From contig JAFGBS010000009.1 of assembly GCA_016933055.1 (NCBI GenBank), positions 754,989 through 818,988 on the forward strand: a stretch of DNA of 64,000 nt. Direction: 5' to 3'. Both the position numbers and the translations under genes were made by a program. Below are positions 44,926 to 54,420 of this stretch, in pieces (positions within the stretch are counted from its first letter, which is position 1; each line of letters opens with the position of its first letter). This stretch comes from Promethearchaeota archaeon. Its GTDB lineage: Archaea > Asgardarchaeota > Lokiarchaeia > Sigyniarchaeales > Promethearchaeaceae. Under the pieces are notes generated by a model that had not been told where the DNA came from, did no database searches, and worked only from the letters and a program-made list of their open reading frames with translations.

Positions 44926-45061
44926 GGTGCTAACCCTTTTTTTTATGGTTAAATAAAAAGTGAAACCATAATATATGTTTATGCTCTAATTGGGTAGAAT
45001 ATTAATCCATATAATTATACACATTGATTAAATATTGTGAAATAGAGCATCCGACAAATTT

Positions 45062-46552
45062 CTAAGCTCCAGAAGTATGATTTTCCAACATCGTTGGGAT
45101 CCAAGATTCTACCAGCAGTTTTAGAGTAAAATCGGAACTGTATACACATTTTAAAAATTTCCCCTTCTCCAAATGATTGGAATTCTCAAAAATCCTTGTT
45201 CCTTGGTCAATTAACTCGTAATAATTATTGGAATAATCTTTTAATTTCAAAATCTCATTTACAGATAAATTTTCGATATTTTTATGGGATATCCCCTCTT
45301 TTAGTTTCAATAAGTCGGACTCTAATTTTCTTCCTTTCAGTGCCCAATTTAATGCTTCAATTAGATGTGTATTTTCAAAAGCACTTGTTTTAAGATCTTC
45401 TAATACTGGACAAATGAAATCATGTGTGGAACTGGAATTAATAAATGATTGGAAAACATCGAAGAAATTATCTATATTTTTTAGTAAATTAGTTTCAAAA
45501 AGACTAATTTGTGCACAATTTGTGCTATGTTTCCAGAAATCCATATTTAAGGGAAAATGTGGATTCCATAATAATTCTCCTATGATAGGAAGAATTAGGA
45601 TTTGAAGATCCAAAGGAACCCTTCCCCCTATACCCACGGTTATACCATTTTTATTAACCTGATCAAGTTCTAGATCTGAAATAGAACTCAAAATTTTTTT
45701 GTAGTCGGGGAGAAATAATCCTCCTTTAGTGCAATTCTTCACTAAATGTAATTTTTTAGTGTCTAACAGTCTAAGTTCTGTAATGTCCTTAAACTCAATT
45801 TGATGAAATTCGCATAAGTCTTGGATTTTTATCTGATTTTCTTGAGAATAGGGGAATTCTGACTTATGAACTAAGGAAATATTATTGAATTTGTATTTCA
45901 TCAAAAAAGGGACTAAGTTTGTTAGTGCCTCTATTGTAGGTTTAAAACAGTTTAAATCCACGTTGATACCTCGGAAGATCCATCCAGGGAAATCCACAAT
46001 CTGCATTTCAGGTAGAGTAATAAATTCCTCAAATTTATCAAAAAGAAATAATGTGTGCTCAATAATTTGGATAATTGTTTGGATTCCATAGTAAAATCCT
46101 CGAGCTGATGAAGATATTATCCAAATCGCTCCATTTGATATATTAATATAATAACTTTCATCCAAAGGTAGAGATGATTTCAATCTTTCTGGATATAACT
46201 CGTAACAGCACTCGTTTAGAATATTTTCAAACTGACGGATATAATTTTCTATTAATACATTCAAATCTCGCTTAATTTTAGTTTCATAAATTGATTCGGG
46301 TGTTATAATGGTGAAAAAATAATTCTCTCCCCAATTTTCATCCAAGTCACTATCTCGAATGGGAATTGCATTTAAAAAAGTGTTAAAATGTTTATTGAAT
46401 TTACTCGATAATAATAGTGCATTATCTTTTATTCTGTATTTATTGAGAAAGATTGTTAATAACGAAGATAAAGTGATCCCATTCTCCTTTTGTATCTTGA
46501 TATATTTTGGGGTAGGAAGAATAAAATATTTATTTTTTACCAGTAATTCCAT
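45062..46552 (-). CDS. GH20-like protein lacking the catalytic residues
   Basis: 496 residues. Residues 120-200 match the N-terminal GH20b domain (SYYINISNGAIWIISSSARGFYYGIQTIIQ), followed by the start of the GH20 barrel: FPGWIFRGINVDLNCF and LMKYKFNNISL, equivalent to FPWRGLMLDVARH and MALYKLN in hexosaminidases. The later hallmarks, the DDQ strand and the HxGGDE motif with its catalytic Asp-Glu pair, are absent. The C-terminal 250 residues do not resemble the family. It may bind sugar without cleaving it, or use other residues. It is divergent from the Dus gene, 65 bases apart. Confidence 0.6.
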   Translation of the reverse strand: MELLVKNKYFILPTPKYIKIQKENGITLSSLLTIFLNKYRIKDNALLLSSKFNKHFNTFLNAIPIRDSDLDENWGENYFFTIITPESIYETKIKRDLNVLIENYIRQFENILNECCYELYPERLKSSLPLDESYYINISNGAIWIISSSARGFYYGIQTIIQIIEHTLFLFDKFEEFITLPEMQIVDFPGWIFRGINVDLNCFKPTIEALTNLVPFLMKYKFNNISLVHKSEFPYSQENQIKIQDLCEFHQIEFKDITELRLLDTKKLHLVKNCTKGGLFLPDYKKILSSISDLELDQVNKNGITVGIGGRVPLDLQILILPIIGELLWNPHFPLNMDFWKHSTNCAQISLFETNLLKNIDNFFDVFQSFINSSSTHDFICPVLEDLKTSAFENTHLIEALNWALKGRKLESDLLKLKEGISHKNIENLSVNEILKLKDYSNNYYELIDQGTRIFENSNHLEKGKFLKCVYSSDFTLKLLVESWIPTMLENHTSGA

Positions 46553-46617
46553 ACGGATAGGAAAAAGGGTAAAAATTTTAATTTTTTGCCATTTAGTCTT
46601 GAAATAAGGTAAAATCC

Positions 46618-47697
46618 ATGGTAAATGTGAATTTAGGTCCCCTTAAATTATCTTCTGACCTCATACTTGCTCCAATGATGGATGTAACAACACCAAGTTA
46701 TATTTTAATGATTCAGCATTATGGAGGATTGGGTTTTTATAGTATTCCCATGGTATTTGTTAATCAAATATCACAAGCACCGAAAACTGTAAAACCGGTT
46801 TTAGAATTTGCAGAAAAAAATATTCCGAGTAGTGTGCAAATATGTGGAAGCGGAAAATCGTATGAAACCATAAAAATGGCACTTGATGTGTTAAACTCCT
46901 ATGATTTTTCTATCGTAGACGTAAATGCTGGATGTCCTGCAAGGCATACATGTAATTCTGGAGGGGGAGCTTCACTAATGAAACCGCATCGCTTTCAAGA
47001 TTTACAATATCTAGTTCATTCTATTGCTAAACATTCTAATAAACCAGTTTCTGTTAAGATTCGAACTGGATGGGATTCTAAAGATGGTTTAGAAGGTATT
47101 GTAAAAATGATTGAGGACGAAGGTGCCAGTTTCTTAACTATCCATGGAAGATTAGCAAAAGATGGATATTCAGGGACTGTTGATCTTGATAGTATAAAAA
47201 AAGTAAAAGAACTATCCAATATTCCAATAGTAGGCAATGGAGACATATTTAATCATACCACTTATCATTTAATGAAAGAAATTACAAAAGTGGATGCTGT
47301 TATGATTGGTAGGGCTGTAATGGGTTTTCCTGCCACTTTTGCCGAAATTGATGCTGGTGAAAAATCTCAAAAAACTAGCATTGTAAATCATACAAGCCCT
47401 CTTTCTCATTTTTATTCTGAATTATTGGTCGATCGTGAACCTAACACCCCTAGTAAAATCCAAGAGTATTTACAAGTTCTATTAAATTCTATCGAATCCT
47501 TAGGCTCTTATTATAATAATGATAAATTTAAATTGATTGAACTTCGGAAAAATGCAATATGGATGATGAAAGGCATGCATAACTGCGCAAAAACTAGGGA
47601 AAAACTAGGAAAAATAAAAAATATTCGTGAACTCCTTCACTATGTGCATAATTCACATTTCGTGAAAGATCTTAGTCCAAAGACAAATATGGCATAA
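46618..47697 (+). CDS. dus: tRNA-dihydrouridine synthase
   Basis: 359 residues. LILAPMMDVT opens the FMN TIM barrel, VDVNAGCPARHT and GGGASLM are the active-site loop, VSVKIRTGW and FLTIHGR the tRNA and FMN contacts, and PIVGNGDIF with MIGRAVMGFP the phosphate site. The enzyme reduces uridines in tRNA to dihydrouridine. AAGGT lies 8 bases before the ATG. A helical C-terminal domain is present as in other Dus. The last 26 bases overlap the end of the convergent regulator gene. Archaea usually have one Dus; which position it modifies is not clear. Confidence 0.9.
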   Translation: MVNVNLGPLKLSSDLILAPMMDVTTPSYILMIQHYGGLGFYSIPMVFVNQISQAPKTVKPVLEFAEKNIPSSVQICGSGKSYETIKMALDVLNSYDFSIVDVNAGCPARHTCNSGGGASLMKPHRFQDLQYLVHSIAKHSNKPVSVKIRTGWDSKDGLEGIVKMIEDEGASFLTIHGRLAKDGYSGTVDLDSIKKVKELSNIPIVGNGDIFNHTTYHLMKEITKVDAVMIGRAVMGFPATFAEIDAGEKSQKTSIVNHTSPLSHFYSELLVDREPNTPSKIQEYLQVLLNSIESLGSYYNNDKFKLIELRKNAIWMMKGMHNCAKTREKLGKIKNIRELLHYVHNSHFVKDLSPKTNMA

Positions 47698-48304
47698 TCT
47701 GAGCAACATCCTCTGTTAATATATAGAATTTCTGACGACCCACTTTGTAGGAATCGATTAAATATAAATTCTGCAATCGCTGACAGTGGAATGTGATAGC
47801 TTGTGGTGTTACTCCACAAATGGATGCAATCTCTTGATGACATGAATTCGGATTTTTACTCAAATAGCTAATGATTTTCTTTGGTGTATCACGTTTGGTT
47901 GCTGCTATAACTTTTTGCCTCAGTGATTTTTGTTCGAATGGTAAATCATCATGTTCTTCAAAAATTTGAGTGGGATCTCTACCCTTGTTAGTCACAAAAA
48001 AGCATTTATATCGACCATTTTGAATGCTTTTTACTAGTCCTTTTTTCTCTAATATCGATATATGATACTGCACGACGCCTGCTTTTTTATCAAGATCACG
48101 ACAGATTTTGCGAAAATGAGTTCCTTCATTTTGTTGGATATTTTCATAGATCGCATTTCTCGTGCTTTGAGTTAAAACGTCGCCAGCATCATAGCCACTT
48201 CGGGAGTATTTCTTACCACTAGTAGTTCCCGAAATTGACACCATAGACACGCCTATTAAAAGGGCAATTGTTAGATGTCGAATCAGTCTCTTCGGTGTTC
48301 TCAT
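47672..48304 (-). CDS. membrane-anchored double winged-helix regulator
   Basis: 210 residues. A hydrophobic N-terminal segment (IALLIGVSMVSISG, residues 12-25) after a basic start looks like a membrane anchor or signal peptide. Two winged-helix domains follow: STRNAIYENIQQNEGTHFRKICRDLDKKAGVVQYHISILEKKGL is split as residues 47-90, and KKIISYLSKNPNSCHQEIASICGVTPQAITFHCQRL as residues 140-178. Such anchored tandem winged-helix proteins are common in archaea and poorly understood. The gene overlaps the convergent Dus gene by 26 bases. Confidence 0.75.
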   Translation of the reverse strand: MRTPKRLIRHLTIALLIGVSMVSISGTTSGKKYSRSGYDAGDVLTQSTRNAIYENIQQNEGTHFRKICRDLDKKAGVVQYHISILEKKGLVKSIQNGRYKCFFVTNKGRDPTQIFEEHDDLPFEQKSLRQKVIAATKRDTPKKIISYLSKNPNSCHQEIASICGVTPQAITFHCQRLQNLYLIDSYKVGRQKFYILTEDVAQIMPYLSLD

Positions 48305-48447
48305 CTTATTTCACAGCAACGTTGAAAATGTATATTTTTATTAAATTTTAAATAGATCTTAATTAAGATCTGATACAAATTATCAGTCCTTAATTAAAAG
48401 TGTAACACGTTCGAAAGAATTAGAACTTTTCCTTGATAATGAAAATT

Positions 48448-49557
48448 CTAATTTGAACTACTTGATGCAAAAAATCCTTCTATAGGTTTGTATAGGATGG
48501 TTTTTTGGAATATATGTACATCCACGACTGCATAATTTTGAAGTATAATCCCTCGTAACTCTTTTTTTGTTTGAGTGTTCAGAATTTTACCAGAATTTGA
48601 CTGAATTTTCAAACATAGTATAGGAATTGCGTAGTTATTAGGATTGAACCGATCGGTACGTAATCGTAAACTAGATTTTAAATGATTTATAATATCAGAA
48701 AAGAATTGTTGCTTGGTGCAATATTTTGATCTAATTACCGTTGACTTCCATATGATAATTCGATCTAAATGCCTTTTTCTCTTCAAGTTGATGCGGTAAC
48801 CTTTATTTTTTTCCACTTCTACGATAAAATAGCCATGAGGTAGGTTAAAATCAGATAAACAAACAGGAATATTACATCCAGGATTAAAAATCCAATTATC
48901 TATTATATACTGCTTATGGAAATGCCCTAACCCAAAATAATCTATTTTTTTCTTTAATGGAAGGAGATTGGAATATGACTGTCCAGGAATTCCTTGCATT
49001 TGCCCTTGAATTCCAAAATGATTAAGTAATATGGTAAAATCGTTGTTGGATGAAATGTTATTATCCATTCTTTCAATATACCCATCGATTTTTTCACCAT
49101 AATATGAATTTCCGTAAATATTTACGGAGTTTGCAATTTGAATACTGTCTCCATTATCTTGGACATCAAGTCTTAAATTATCCAGAATCTGGATTAAATT
49201 CAAATCGGACAACACCCTTAACCACGATATACTCTGAGTAATTCTGGTGCCCTTTGAAAATCTTCGTATATCATGATTTCCTTCTATGGTGTATATAGGT
49301 ACCTTCGAGTGTGTTCTCTTATGAAAATTTTTCAAAACATCAAGAATTTGAGAAAAATAAAAAGGTAATATATCAATCGAATTAAACACATCACCCCCTA
49401 ATAAGACAAAGTCTACTATTTCATCTCGAGCTACATCTAATAACTGTTTAAATGCATTTATGTAATCCATTGCACGGTAACAATTACTGAATTGAGCTTT
49501 TCCTAAATGTAAATCACTTGCATGAACAAATTTTACGATTACTTCATCAGAACCCAT
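48448..49557 (-). CDS. Mre11/SbcD-like metallophosphoesterase
   Basis: 369 residues. FVHASDLHLGKA, VLLGGDVFNS, IEGNHDIRR, LLNHFG and FGLGHFHKQ give the full set of metal ligands of the DNA exonuclease branch of calcineurin-like enzymes. The C-terminal part (residues 250-369) is a capping-type domain without recognised motifs. Mre11 trims DNA ends with Rad50; archaeal mre11 genes usually sit with rad50, herA and nurA, none of which is here. So it may be a separate phosphoesterase paralogue. The HemW-like gene lies upstream on the same strand, 92 bases away. Confidence 0.8.
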   Translation of the reverse strand: MGSDEVIVKFVHASDLHLGKAQFSNCYRAMDYINAFKQLLDVARDEIVDFVLLGGDVFNSIDILPFYFSQILDVLKNFHKRTHSKVPIYTIEGNHDIRRFSKGTRITQSISWLRVLSDLNLIQILDNLRLDVQDNGDSIQIANSVNIYGNSYYGEKIDGYIERMDNNISSNNDFTILLNHFGIQGQMQGIPGQSYSNLLPLKKKIDYFGLGHFHKQYIIDNWIFNPGCNIPVCLSDFNLPHGYFIVEVEKNKGYRINLKRKRHLDRIIIWKSTVIRSKYCTKQQFFSDIINHLKSSLRLRTDRFNPNNYAIPILCLKIQSNSGKILNTQTKKELRGIILQNYAVVDVHIFQKTILYKPIEGFFASSSSN

Positions 49558-49649
49558 TTGTTCAGGGTAGCTCTAATCACATAAAAAACTAGATAGTGAG
49601 ATTTGCTTTTATTAATATAATTCTCATTTTATTCCCATTTGTATTTCAT

Positions 49650-51020
49650 TCAATAAAAAAAATCCTCGATGAGATCGATCACATTCTGGGAATATAGCCA
49701 CGGTCCGATAATATCCGATAATGAAAGCCCCTCTTCGGTTAATTTAATGAAATTACCATTTTTATATGCAAGATCATTGTCTAATAAAATAATTAATTCT
49801 GGAAACTCCTTTTGCGGTTCTCCTTTGAAATATCGGCGGTATGAATCTATATCCAATCCTTTTATCTTAAGTAGGGATTTCAATATAAATCTTCGACGTT
49901 TGTCCTCTTCCGTTAGCAAAATACCATATTTTGCATAGTCAAAGTCGGAAGGATTAAAGATATAATTATGCAATATTCTCGAAATATCGAGTTGAGATAC
50001 TGCATAGGGTTCAGAATAATGAATCTCTTTTGTATAAGAACGGGATCCACATCCCAATCCTATCATTCCATCCGTAATAAAAGAATAGTTATCAGTTGAC
50101 AGAGATGTGTTCACACGCATTGTATCCTTTTTTACAAATCTCCGCATAGAATCTTGGATGAATCCCGCATTCAAAAGGCGCTGTCGTCCTTTTTGATATA
50201 AAGTCATCCGTATATCATCTTTACGTTGATTCTTAGGTTGCTCTAGTGATGATATTGGGTGGGGGTATAAAGGGTACAGATGAAATTCATCTGGTTCATA
50301 ACTAATTGCCCGTTCGATTGAAATTAAGAAATCACTTTCGGTTTGATCATCAATTCCATAAACCAGATCAAAATTCACATGGGGAAATCCCATGGAAAAT
50401 ATTAATTCTAATCCTTCCTCAATTGCATCTAAGGAGATGAATTGGTGTAATCGCTTAAGTTCCTTCTCCAAAAACGATTGTACTCTTAGATTAATCCGTC
50501 GAGTATGTCTCTCCAGTAAGATTTCTAAGATCTCTTCATTACAATCAGGATGCAAAGAGATTGATAAATCTGAGGTTTTTAGAGATGTGTGAAAAATCGT
50601 TTCAATAATATCTAAAACGCGATGTATTTGGTTTACATTAAGAAGAGATGGAGCTCCCCCATCGATCTCGATATACTCTATTTTAAGAGATCTTTGAAAA
50701 GAATTTAGAATGCTTTGAATTATGTTCCCTTGAATTTCCATTGAGTCTATAAATGGATTAATTACTTTTTGATTAGTTTCTAATATATTAAATGAATTGA
50801 CATACCTACAATCATGTACATCAAATGGAACATGCAATGATAAGGTTAGATGTCGCATATCTTCATTTTGCCACAAATCAGAAATATTTAGGGGAGATGG
50901 AAACTCTCGATAAGCAGTTTTAGGAGGATATGCCTCTGTGTATGCTATATATGGGTTTTGAGAATTTAATTCGTGTGCTTTGAATTTTTTAATATCCATT
51001 CTTTCCTTCTTTCTTATCAA
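49650..51020 (-). CDS. HemW/HemN-like protein with lost radical SAM cysteines
   Basis: 456 residues. The fold is clear: LSLHVPF (residues 60-66), IDGGAPSLLNVNQIHRVLD, ISLHPDCNEE, INLRVQSF and VNFDLVYGIDDQTESDF correspond one to one to HemW (HIPF, GGGTPS, NPE, GVQSF, DLIYGLPGQT). But the cluster motif HIPFCxxxCxxC reads D67, C71, V74, so two of the three cysteines are gone and a 4Fe-4S/SAM site cannot form normally. A TTG at 51020 has AAGGAGGT 6 bases upstream, which decides the start over the ATG at 50999. It probably kept a binding role (heme, SAM or protein). Confidence 0.75.
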   Translation of the reverse strand: MIRKKERMDIKKFKAHELNSQNPYIAYTEAYPPKTAYREFPSPLNISDLWQNEDMRHLTLSLHVPFDVHDCRYVNSFNILETNQKVINPFIDSMEIQGNIIQSILNSFQRSLKIEYIEIDGGAPSLLNVNQIHRVLDIIETIFHTSLKTSDLSISLHPDCNEEILEILLERHTRRINLRVQSFLEKELKRLHQFISLDAIEEGLELIFSMGFPHVNFDLVYGIDDQTESDFLISIERAISYEPDEFHLYPLYPHPISSLEQPKNQRKDDIRMTLYQKGRQRLLNAGFIQDSMRRFVKKDTMRVNTSLSTDNYSFITDGMIGLGCGSRSYTKEIHYSEPYAVSQLDISRILHNYIFNPSDFDYAKYGILLTEEDKRRRFILKSLLKIKGLDIDSYRRYFKGEPQKEFPELIILLDNDLAYKNGNFIKLTEEGLSLSDIIGPWLYSQNVIDLIEDFFY

Positions 51021-51026
51021 ATACGT

Positions 51027-51034
51027 ACCTCCTT
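51027..51034 (-). promoter_or_regulatory. strong ribosome binding site deciding a TTG start
   Basis: AAGGAGGT on the minus strand, 6 bases before TTG at 51020 but 27 before the first ATG. It fixes the TTG as start of the HemW-like gene. Confidence 0.6.
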
Positions 51035-51225
51035 GATTTGTTCATAACTAAACTATCGTGATTACAGAATTTGTGCATTCTCAATTAAATATAGTTCATG
51101 AATCTCTACGGGAAATTAAATTAATCGTACTATTTTAAGAAGCTAATAAAAGCTCTTACGAATGAGGGTTCCTATATCTATAGTATAATCAAAAAATAAA
51201 TATAGTATTTATAAAACTTGGAGAT

Positions 51226-52599
51226 ATGTATTTTAAAAAAATTGATTCAGAAGGATTATCTCATTTTTCATATATACTAGGGTCGTTAAATGACGCAGTA
51301 GTTATCGATCCTAAAAGAGATATTCAAGAATATCTCGATATTTGCATAAAACAAGGTTTTTCCATCAAATATATATTCGAAACCCATCGCAATGAAGATT
51401 ATATCATTGGTTCGCGGGAGTTTTCCAGACTCTTACCCAATGCTGAAATTTTTCGAGGAAATGACCTCCCCTATGAATATGGTACAACCTTAAGAGATGG
51501 ACAAAGATTTACTTTTGGAGATTGTAAAATCAAAGCAATTCATACGCCTGGACATACACTGGGACATTATTCTTATGTGGTTTATGGGGAAAACATGGAG
51601 GATCAACCCCAATTTGTATTTACAGGGGATGCATTATTTGCGGGTGACACAGGTCGAACTGATTTTTATGGAGAACAGCGTAAATCTGAGATCTCAGGAT
51701 TATTATATGATTCCATCCATCAAAAAATCCTGCCATTGGGGGATGAGGTCATTCTTTGCCCGGCACATGGATCGGGATCGGTATGCGGTTCTAAAATAGA
51801 GGAGAGATTTCCCACGACCATTGGTATAGAAAAAAAGCTAAATTCTCAGTTAAAAATGTCTCGAAATGATTTTGTGAAAAATAAAGTAGAAGAATTGCAT
51901 ACTTTTCCTCCATATTTTAAAAAGATGGAAGAATTCAATTTAGGGAAAGCTCCTTATCTATATGAACGAAATTTTCCTAAACCTCTAAATCCAAAAGAAG
52001 TACAGCAATGGATCGATAAAAGTGCTCAAATTGTGGATACTCGGAATCCCTCCGATTATGGGGGAGCACATATAAAAGGCTCCATTTGTATTTGGTTAGA
52101 AGGATTACCATCATTTTCGGGTTGGATGTTAAATTATGAAGATCCCATCATCCTAATTCTGGAAAAAAATGAAGATGTTACTAAAGCTACTAACTATCTT
52201 TCTCGGATTGGCTTTGATAATATAGTAGGATTTCTGAACGGAGGCTTATTAAAATGGTGTGTAGCAGCTTTGCCAATTGAGCACACTGAATTGATAACAG
52301 TTCATGAACTTAAAACTTTAATCGAAACTGGTAGTGAGATAATGGTTTTGGATGTCAGATCCCAAGAAGAATGGAATGAAGGCCATCTTTCACCTGCATT
52401 TAATATATACGCCGGACAAGTTCCGGTAAATTTAGAAAAGATCCCTAAAGATACATCAATTGTTGTACATTGTTCCGTTGGACTCCGAGCTACAGTTGCT
52501 GCAAGTGCATTAGAGAACAAAGGATATAAAAAAATAAAAATTGTACTTGGTAGCTATAATGCTTGGGAAAATGCTGGATATCCCATTAAATTCGAGTAA
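51226..52599 (+). CDS. MBL-fold persulfide dioxygenase-like protein with two rhodanese domains
   Basis: 457 residues: an ETHE1-like MBL domain (1-240) and two rhodanese domains (250-355 and 360-457). The usual HxHxDH is degraded to H54-R-N56-E-D58-Y59, but H54, H110 (HTPGHTLGH) and D135 (TGDALFAGD) remain, which match the three iron ligands of ETHE1. The first rhodanese lacks the active Cys (LEKNED loop); the second has it in VVHCSVGLRA near residue 416. Such fusions oxidise or transfer sulfane sulfur. GGAGA lies before the ATG. T-rich sequence follows the stop. Confidence 0.8.
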   Translation: MYFKKIDSEGLSHFSYILGSLNDAVVIDPKRDIQEYLDICIKQGFSIKYIFETHRNEDYIIGSREFSRLLPNAEIFRGNDLPYEYGTTLRDGQRFTFGDCKIKAIHTPGHTLGHYSYVVYGENMEDQPQFVFTGDALFAGDTGRTDFYGEQRKSEISGLLYDSIHQKILPLGDEVILCPAHGSGSVCGSKIEERFPTTIGIEKKLNSQLKMSRNDFVKNKVEELHTFPPYFKKMEEFNLGKAPYLYERNFPKPLNPKEVQQWIDKSAQIVDTRNPSDYGGAHIKGSICIWLEGLPSFSGWMLNYEDPIILILEKNEDVTKATNYLSRIGFDNIVGFLNGGLLKWCVAALPIEHTELITVHELKTLIETGSEIMVLDVRSQEEWNEGHLSPAFNIYAGQVPVNLEKIPKDTSIVVHCSVGLRATVAASALENKGYKKIKIVLGSYNAWENAGYPIKFE

Positions 52600-52851
52600 T
52601 TTTTTTTATCTCAACTCAAATCGTCCTCCTTCCTAGAGAGTAATAATATCTTTTGAAATAATCACTGGACAGTTTGTAAAAAAAACAAACGCAAATGAGA
52701 TTAGTTATCAAACGTGGGTTTTATATCATCTATCTTTTTTTAGCTTATGAGGAGATTTAAGGGATAAAATTACTGATAAGACTATTAGGTTGATTGATCT
52801 AATTTTATGCTATATACTTATAAAAATGTTAAACAATTTTGGTGAAATCAA

Positions 52852-53622
52852 GTGGTTTTAGGCTTAACAAATGCACAGATCCAAACTTTTGTGATTAATG
52901 GTTCAATATTGATTTTCATATTGATAATTGGGAGTAGTGTTCTACGAAGAAATCCCAATAGCCGATTGAATCGATCATTTTTCTTATTTTATTTTTTTGT
53001 TGCGTTTGGTTTATTGATAAATGTGGCATATCGATTGATAAATAAGGAGATATACATGGTTTGGATGAATCGGATTACATTATTCTTTTCCACCTTTGGA
53101 ATAATATTTCTCCTCTTTTTTAATATCATCATTTTTCAAAGTGAACAAGTGTTTACGAGGAAGAAACAATGGTTATATACCATATTATGGTTCATTGCTT
53201 GTTCGGGCATTCTCTGGTTAGATTTGGAAAATGGAGTCAAATGGGATTATAATCCTAATAAGCCTGGTATTGATCCACTCTATTTAAATCCCGGGTCTGC
53301 AGGGGTCCCAGTCTACAGTACATTATTCACAGTATATGCGCTCATTCTTGCTCAAGGATTATTTATTATCATCATCATTCTTGTTGCACGAATCATACGA
53401 AAATTTGGCGATAAAAAATTACGACGAAAATATATCAGTTCCTTTGTTGCGATCATGTTATTTGATTGGATTCTTGTAGGTAACCTGATTAACAACTGGA
53501 GTATTGTCCAAGATGCATATGCTTTCTCGCCAATGCCATTTAGCACGGTTTTCCTATATACAAGTGTATTAGTCATTCCTGCGGTCTTACTATTGTGGTA
53601 TGGAATAAGAAAGAGAGATTAA
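52852..53622 (+). CDS. seven-helix membrane protein
   Basis: 256 residues (GTG start, GGTGA 10 bases upstream) with about seven hydrophobic segments: near 10-32, 42-62, 74-96, 103-122, 155-182, 198-215 and 230-250. A proline-rich external loop (NPNKPGIDPLYLNPGS) lies between helices 4 and 5. It resembles 7TM sensor input domains in layout but has no output domain, like the unrelated-looking protein at 23588-24301. Its stop codon directly meets repeat B copy 2. Confidence 0.6.
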   Translation: MVLGLTNAQIQTFVINGSILIFILIIGSSVLRRNPNSRLNRSFFLFYFFVAFGLLINVAYRLINKEIYMVWMNRITLFFSTFGIIFLLFFNIIIFQSEQVFTRKKQWLYTILWFIACSGILWLDLENGVKWDYNPNKPGIDPLYLNPGSAGVPVYSTLFTVYALILAQGLFIIIIILVARIIRKFGDKKLRRKYISSFVAIMLFDWILVGNLINNWSIVQDAYAFSPMPFSTVFLYTSVLVIPAVLLLWYGIRKRD

Positions 53623-53846
53623 TCTACATTTGTTGAACCTAATCGCATTTTTTCTCATTTTTTTTCACATGACAGATGTATAAAGGGGTAACTATACTGT
53701 ACAATGGACGTTTAGTTAGCAATTCTGATGATTGCATCCAAAAATCGATTTTTGGATGGATTCTAGGGGGAATGGGAGAAGACCGCACAGTACTAAGAAG
53801 AAAAAATGGAAAATTTTACCGATTAGCTTCGGTAAAAAAAGATTAA
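53623..53846 (+). repeat. dispersed repeat B, copy 2
   Basis: 224 bases, reverse complement of 30287-30510 with scattered differences. Begins right after the TAA of the upstream gene (TCTACATTTGTTGAACCTAA) and ends at GGTAAAAAAAGATTAA. GATTAA occurs at both ends. Contains a perfect 24-bp palindrome at 53735-53758 (half-site CATCCAAAAATC) and the hairpin at 53814-53837. Not followed by a convergent gene, unlike copy 1, so the element does not need two flanking genes. Confidence 0.85.
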
Positions 53847-54420
53847 CCTTATTTTCCATTCTCTAAACTTTTTTGTTTCATACTCTGATTCTGCGAACAA
53901 CGAAATTCCCCCCCTCCAATTATCACTGGAACAATAAATATTATAAATTCATAAATTACGTTTAACTTTAGAAAAGATTTATTGATTTTCGCTCCTCATA
54001 ACAACTTTATATCTTTTTTTGATCTCAAATTTTTTAGAACCTCTGGGGTTTCATTTACGAACTTAACCTTTTCATGCTTCAATTTGGGATTCTGAGAAAG
54101 GACATAAATAATTTTCCCCTCGCAATAATCAAAAAAATCTGGATATGTATGATATTCTTAATATGTCCTATTTCCTATTACTACAGCACTGATATTTTCA
54201 AGAAAATTAGCAAACCATTTGTTTTTACCCTCATTGAAAGGATCCAAAAATCGACAGATCCGTTTTCTCGAACAATATACCTATCGAGAGTACATGCAAT
54301 TGATGGTATTCCTTTTACCAAAACAAACAAGGTTGGGATATAGTTTATGTTTTTTTGGTGGAAACTTAAAAAGATGAGAATTGATTAATAATGTATTACT
54401 TAAAATAAGAGAAACCTATT
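53847..54420. other. gene-free stretch after repeat B
   Basis: About 570 bases. A short frame at 54074-54343 (89 codons) has no upstream signals and no recognised family; I do not call it. The promoter of the zinc-ribbon gene should lie near the right end. Nothing else recognised. Confidence 0.4.

Noticed and set aside
54074..54343. 89-codon frame between repeat B and the zinc-ribbon gene
   Set aside because: No ribosome binding site or promoter, no recognised family, and low-complexity hydrophobic content.
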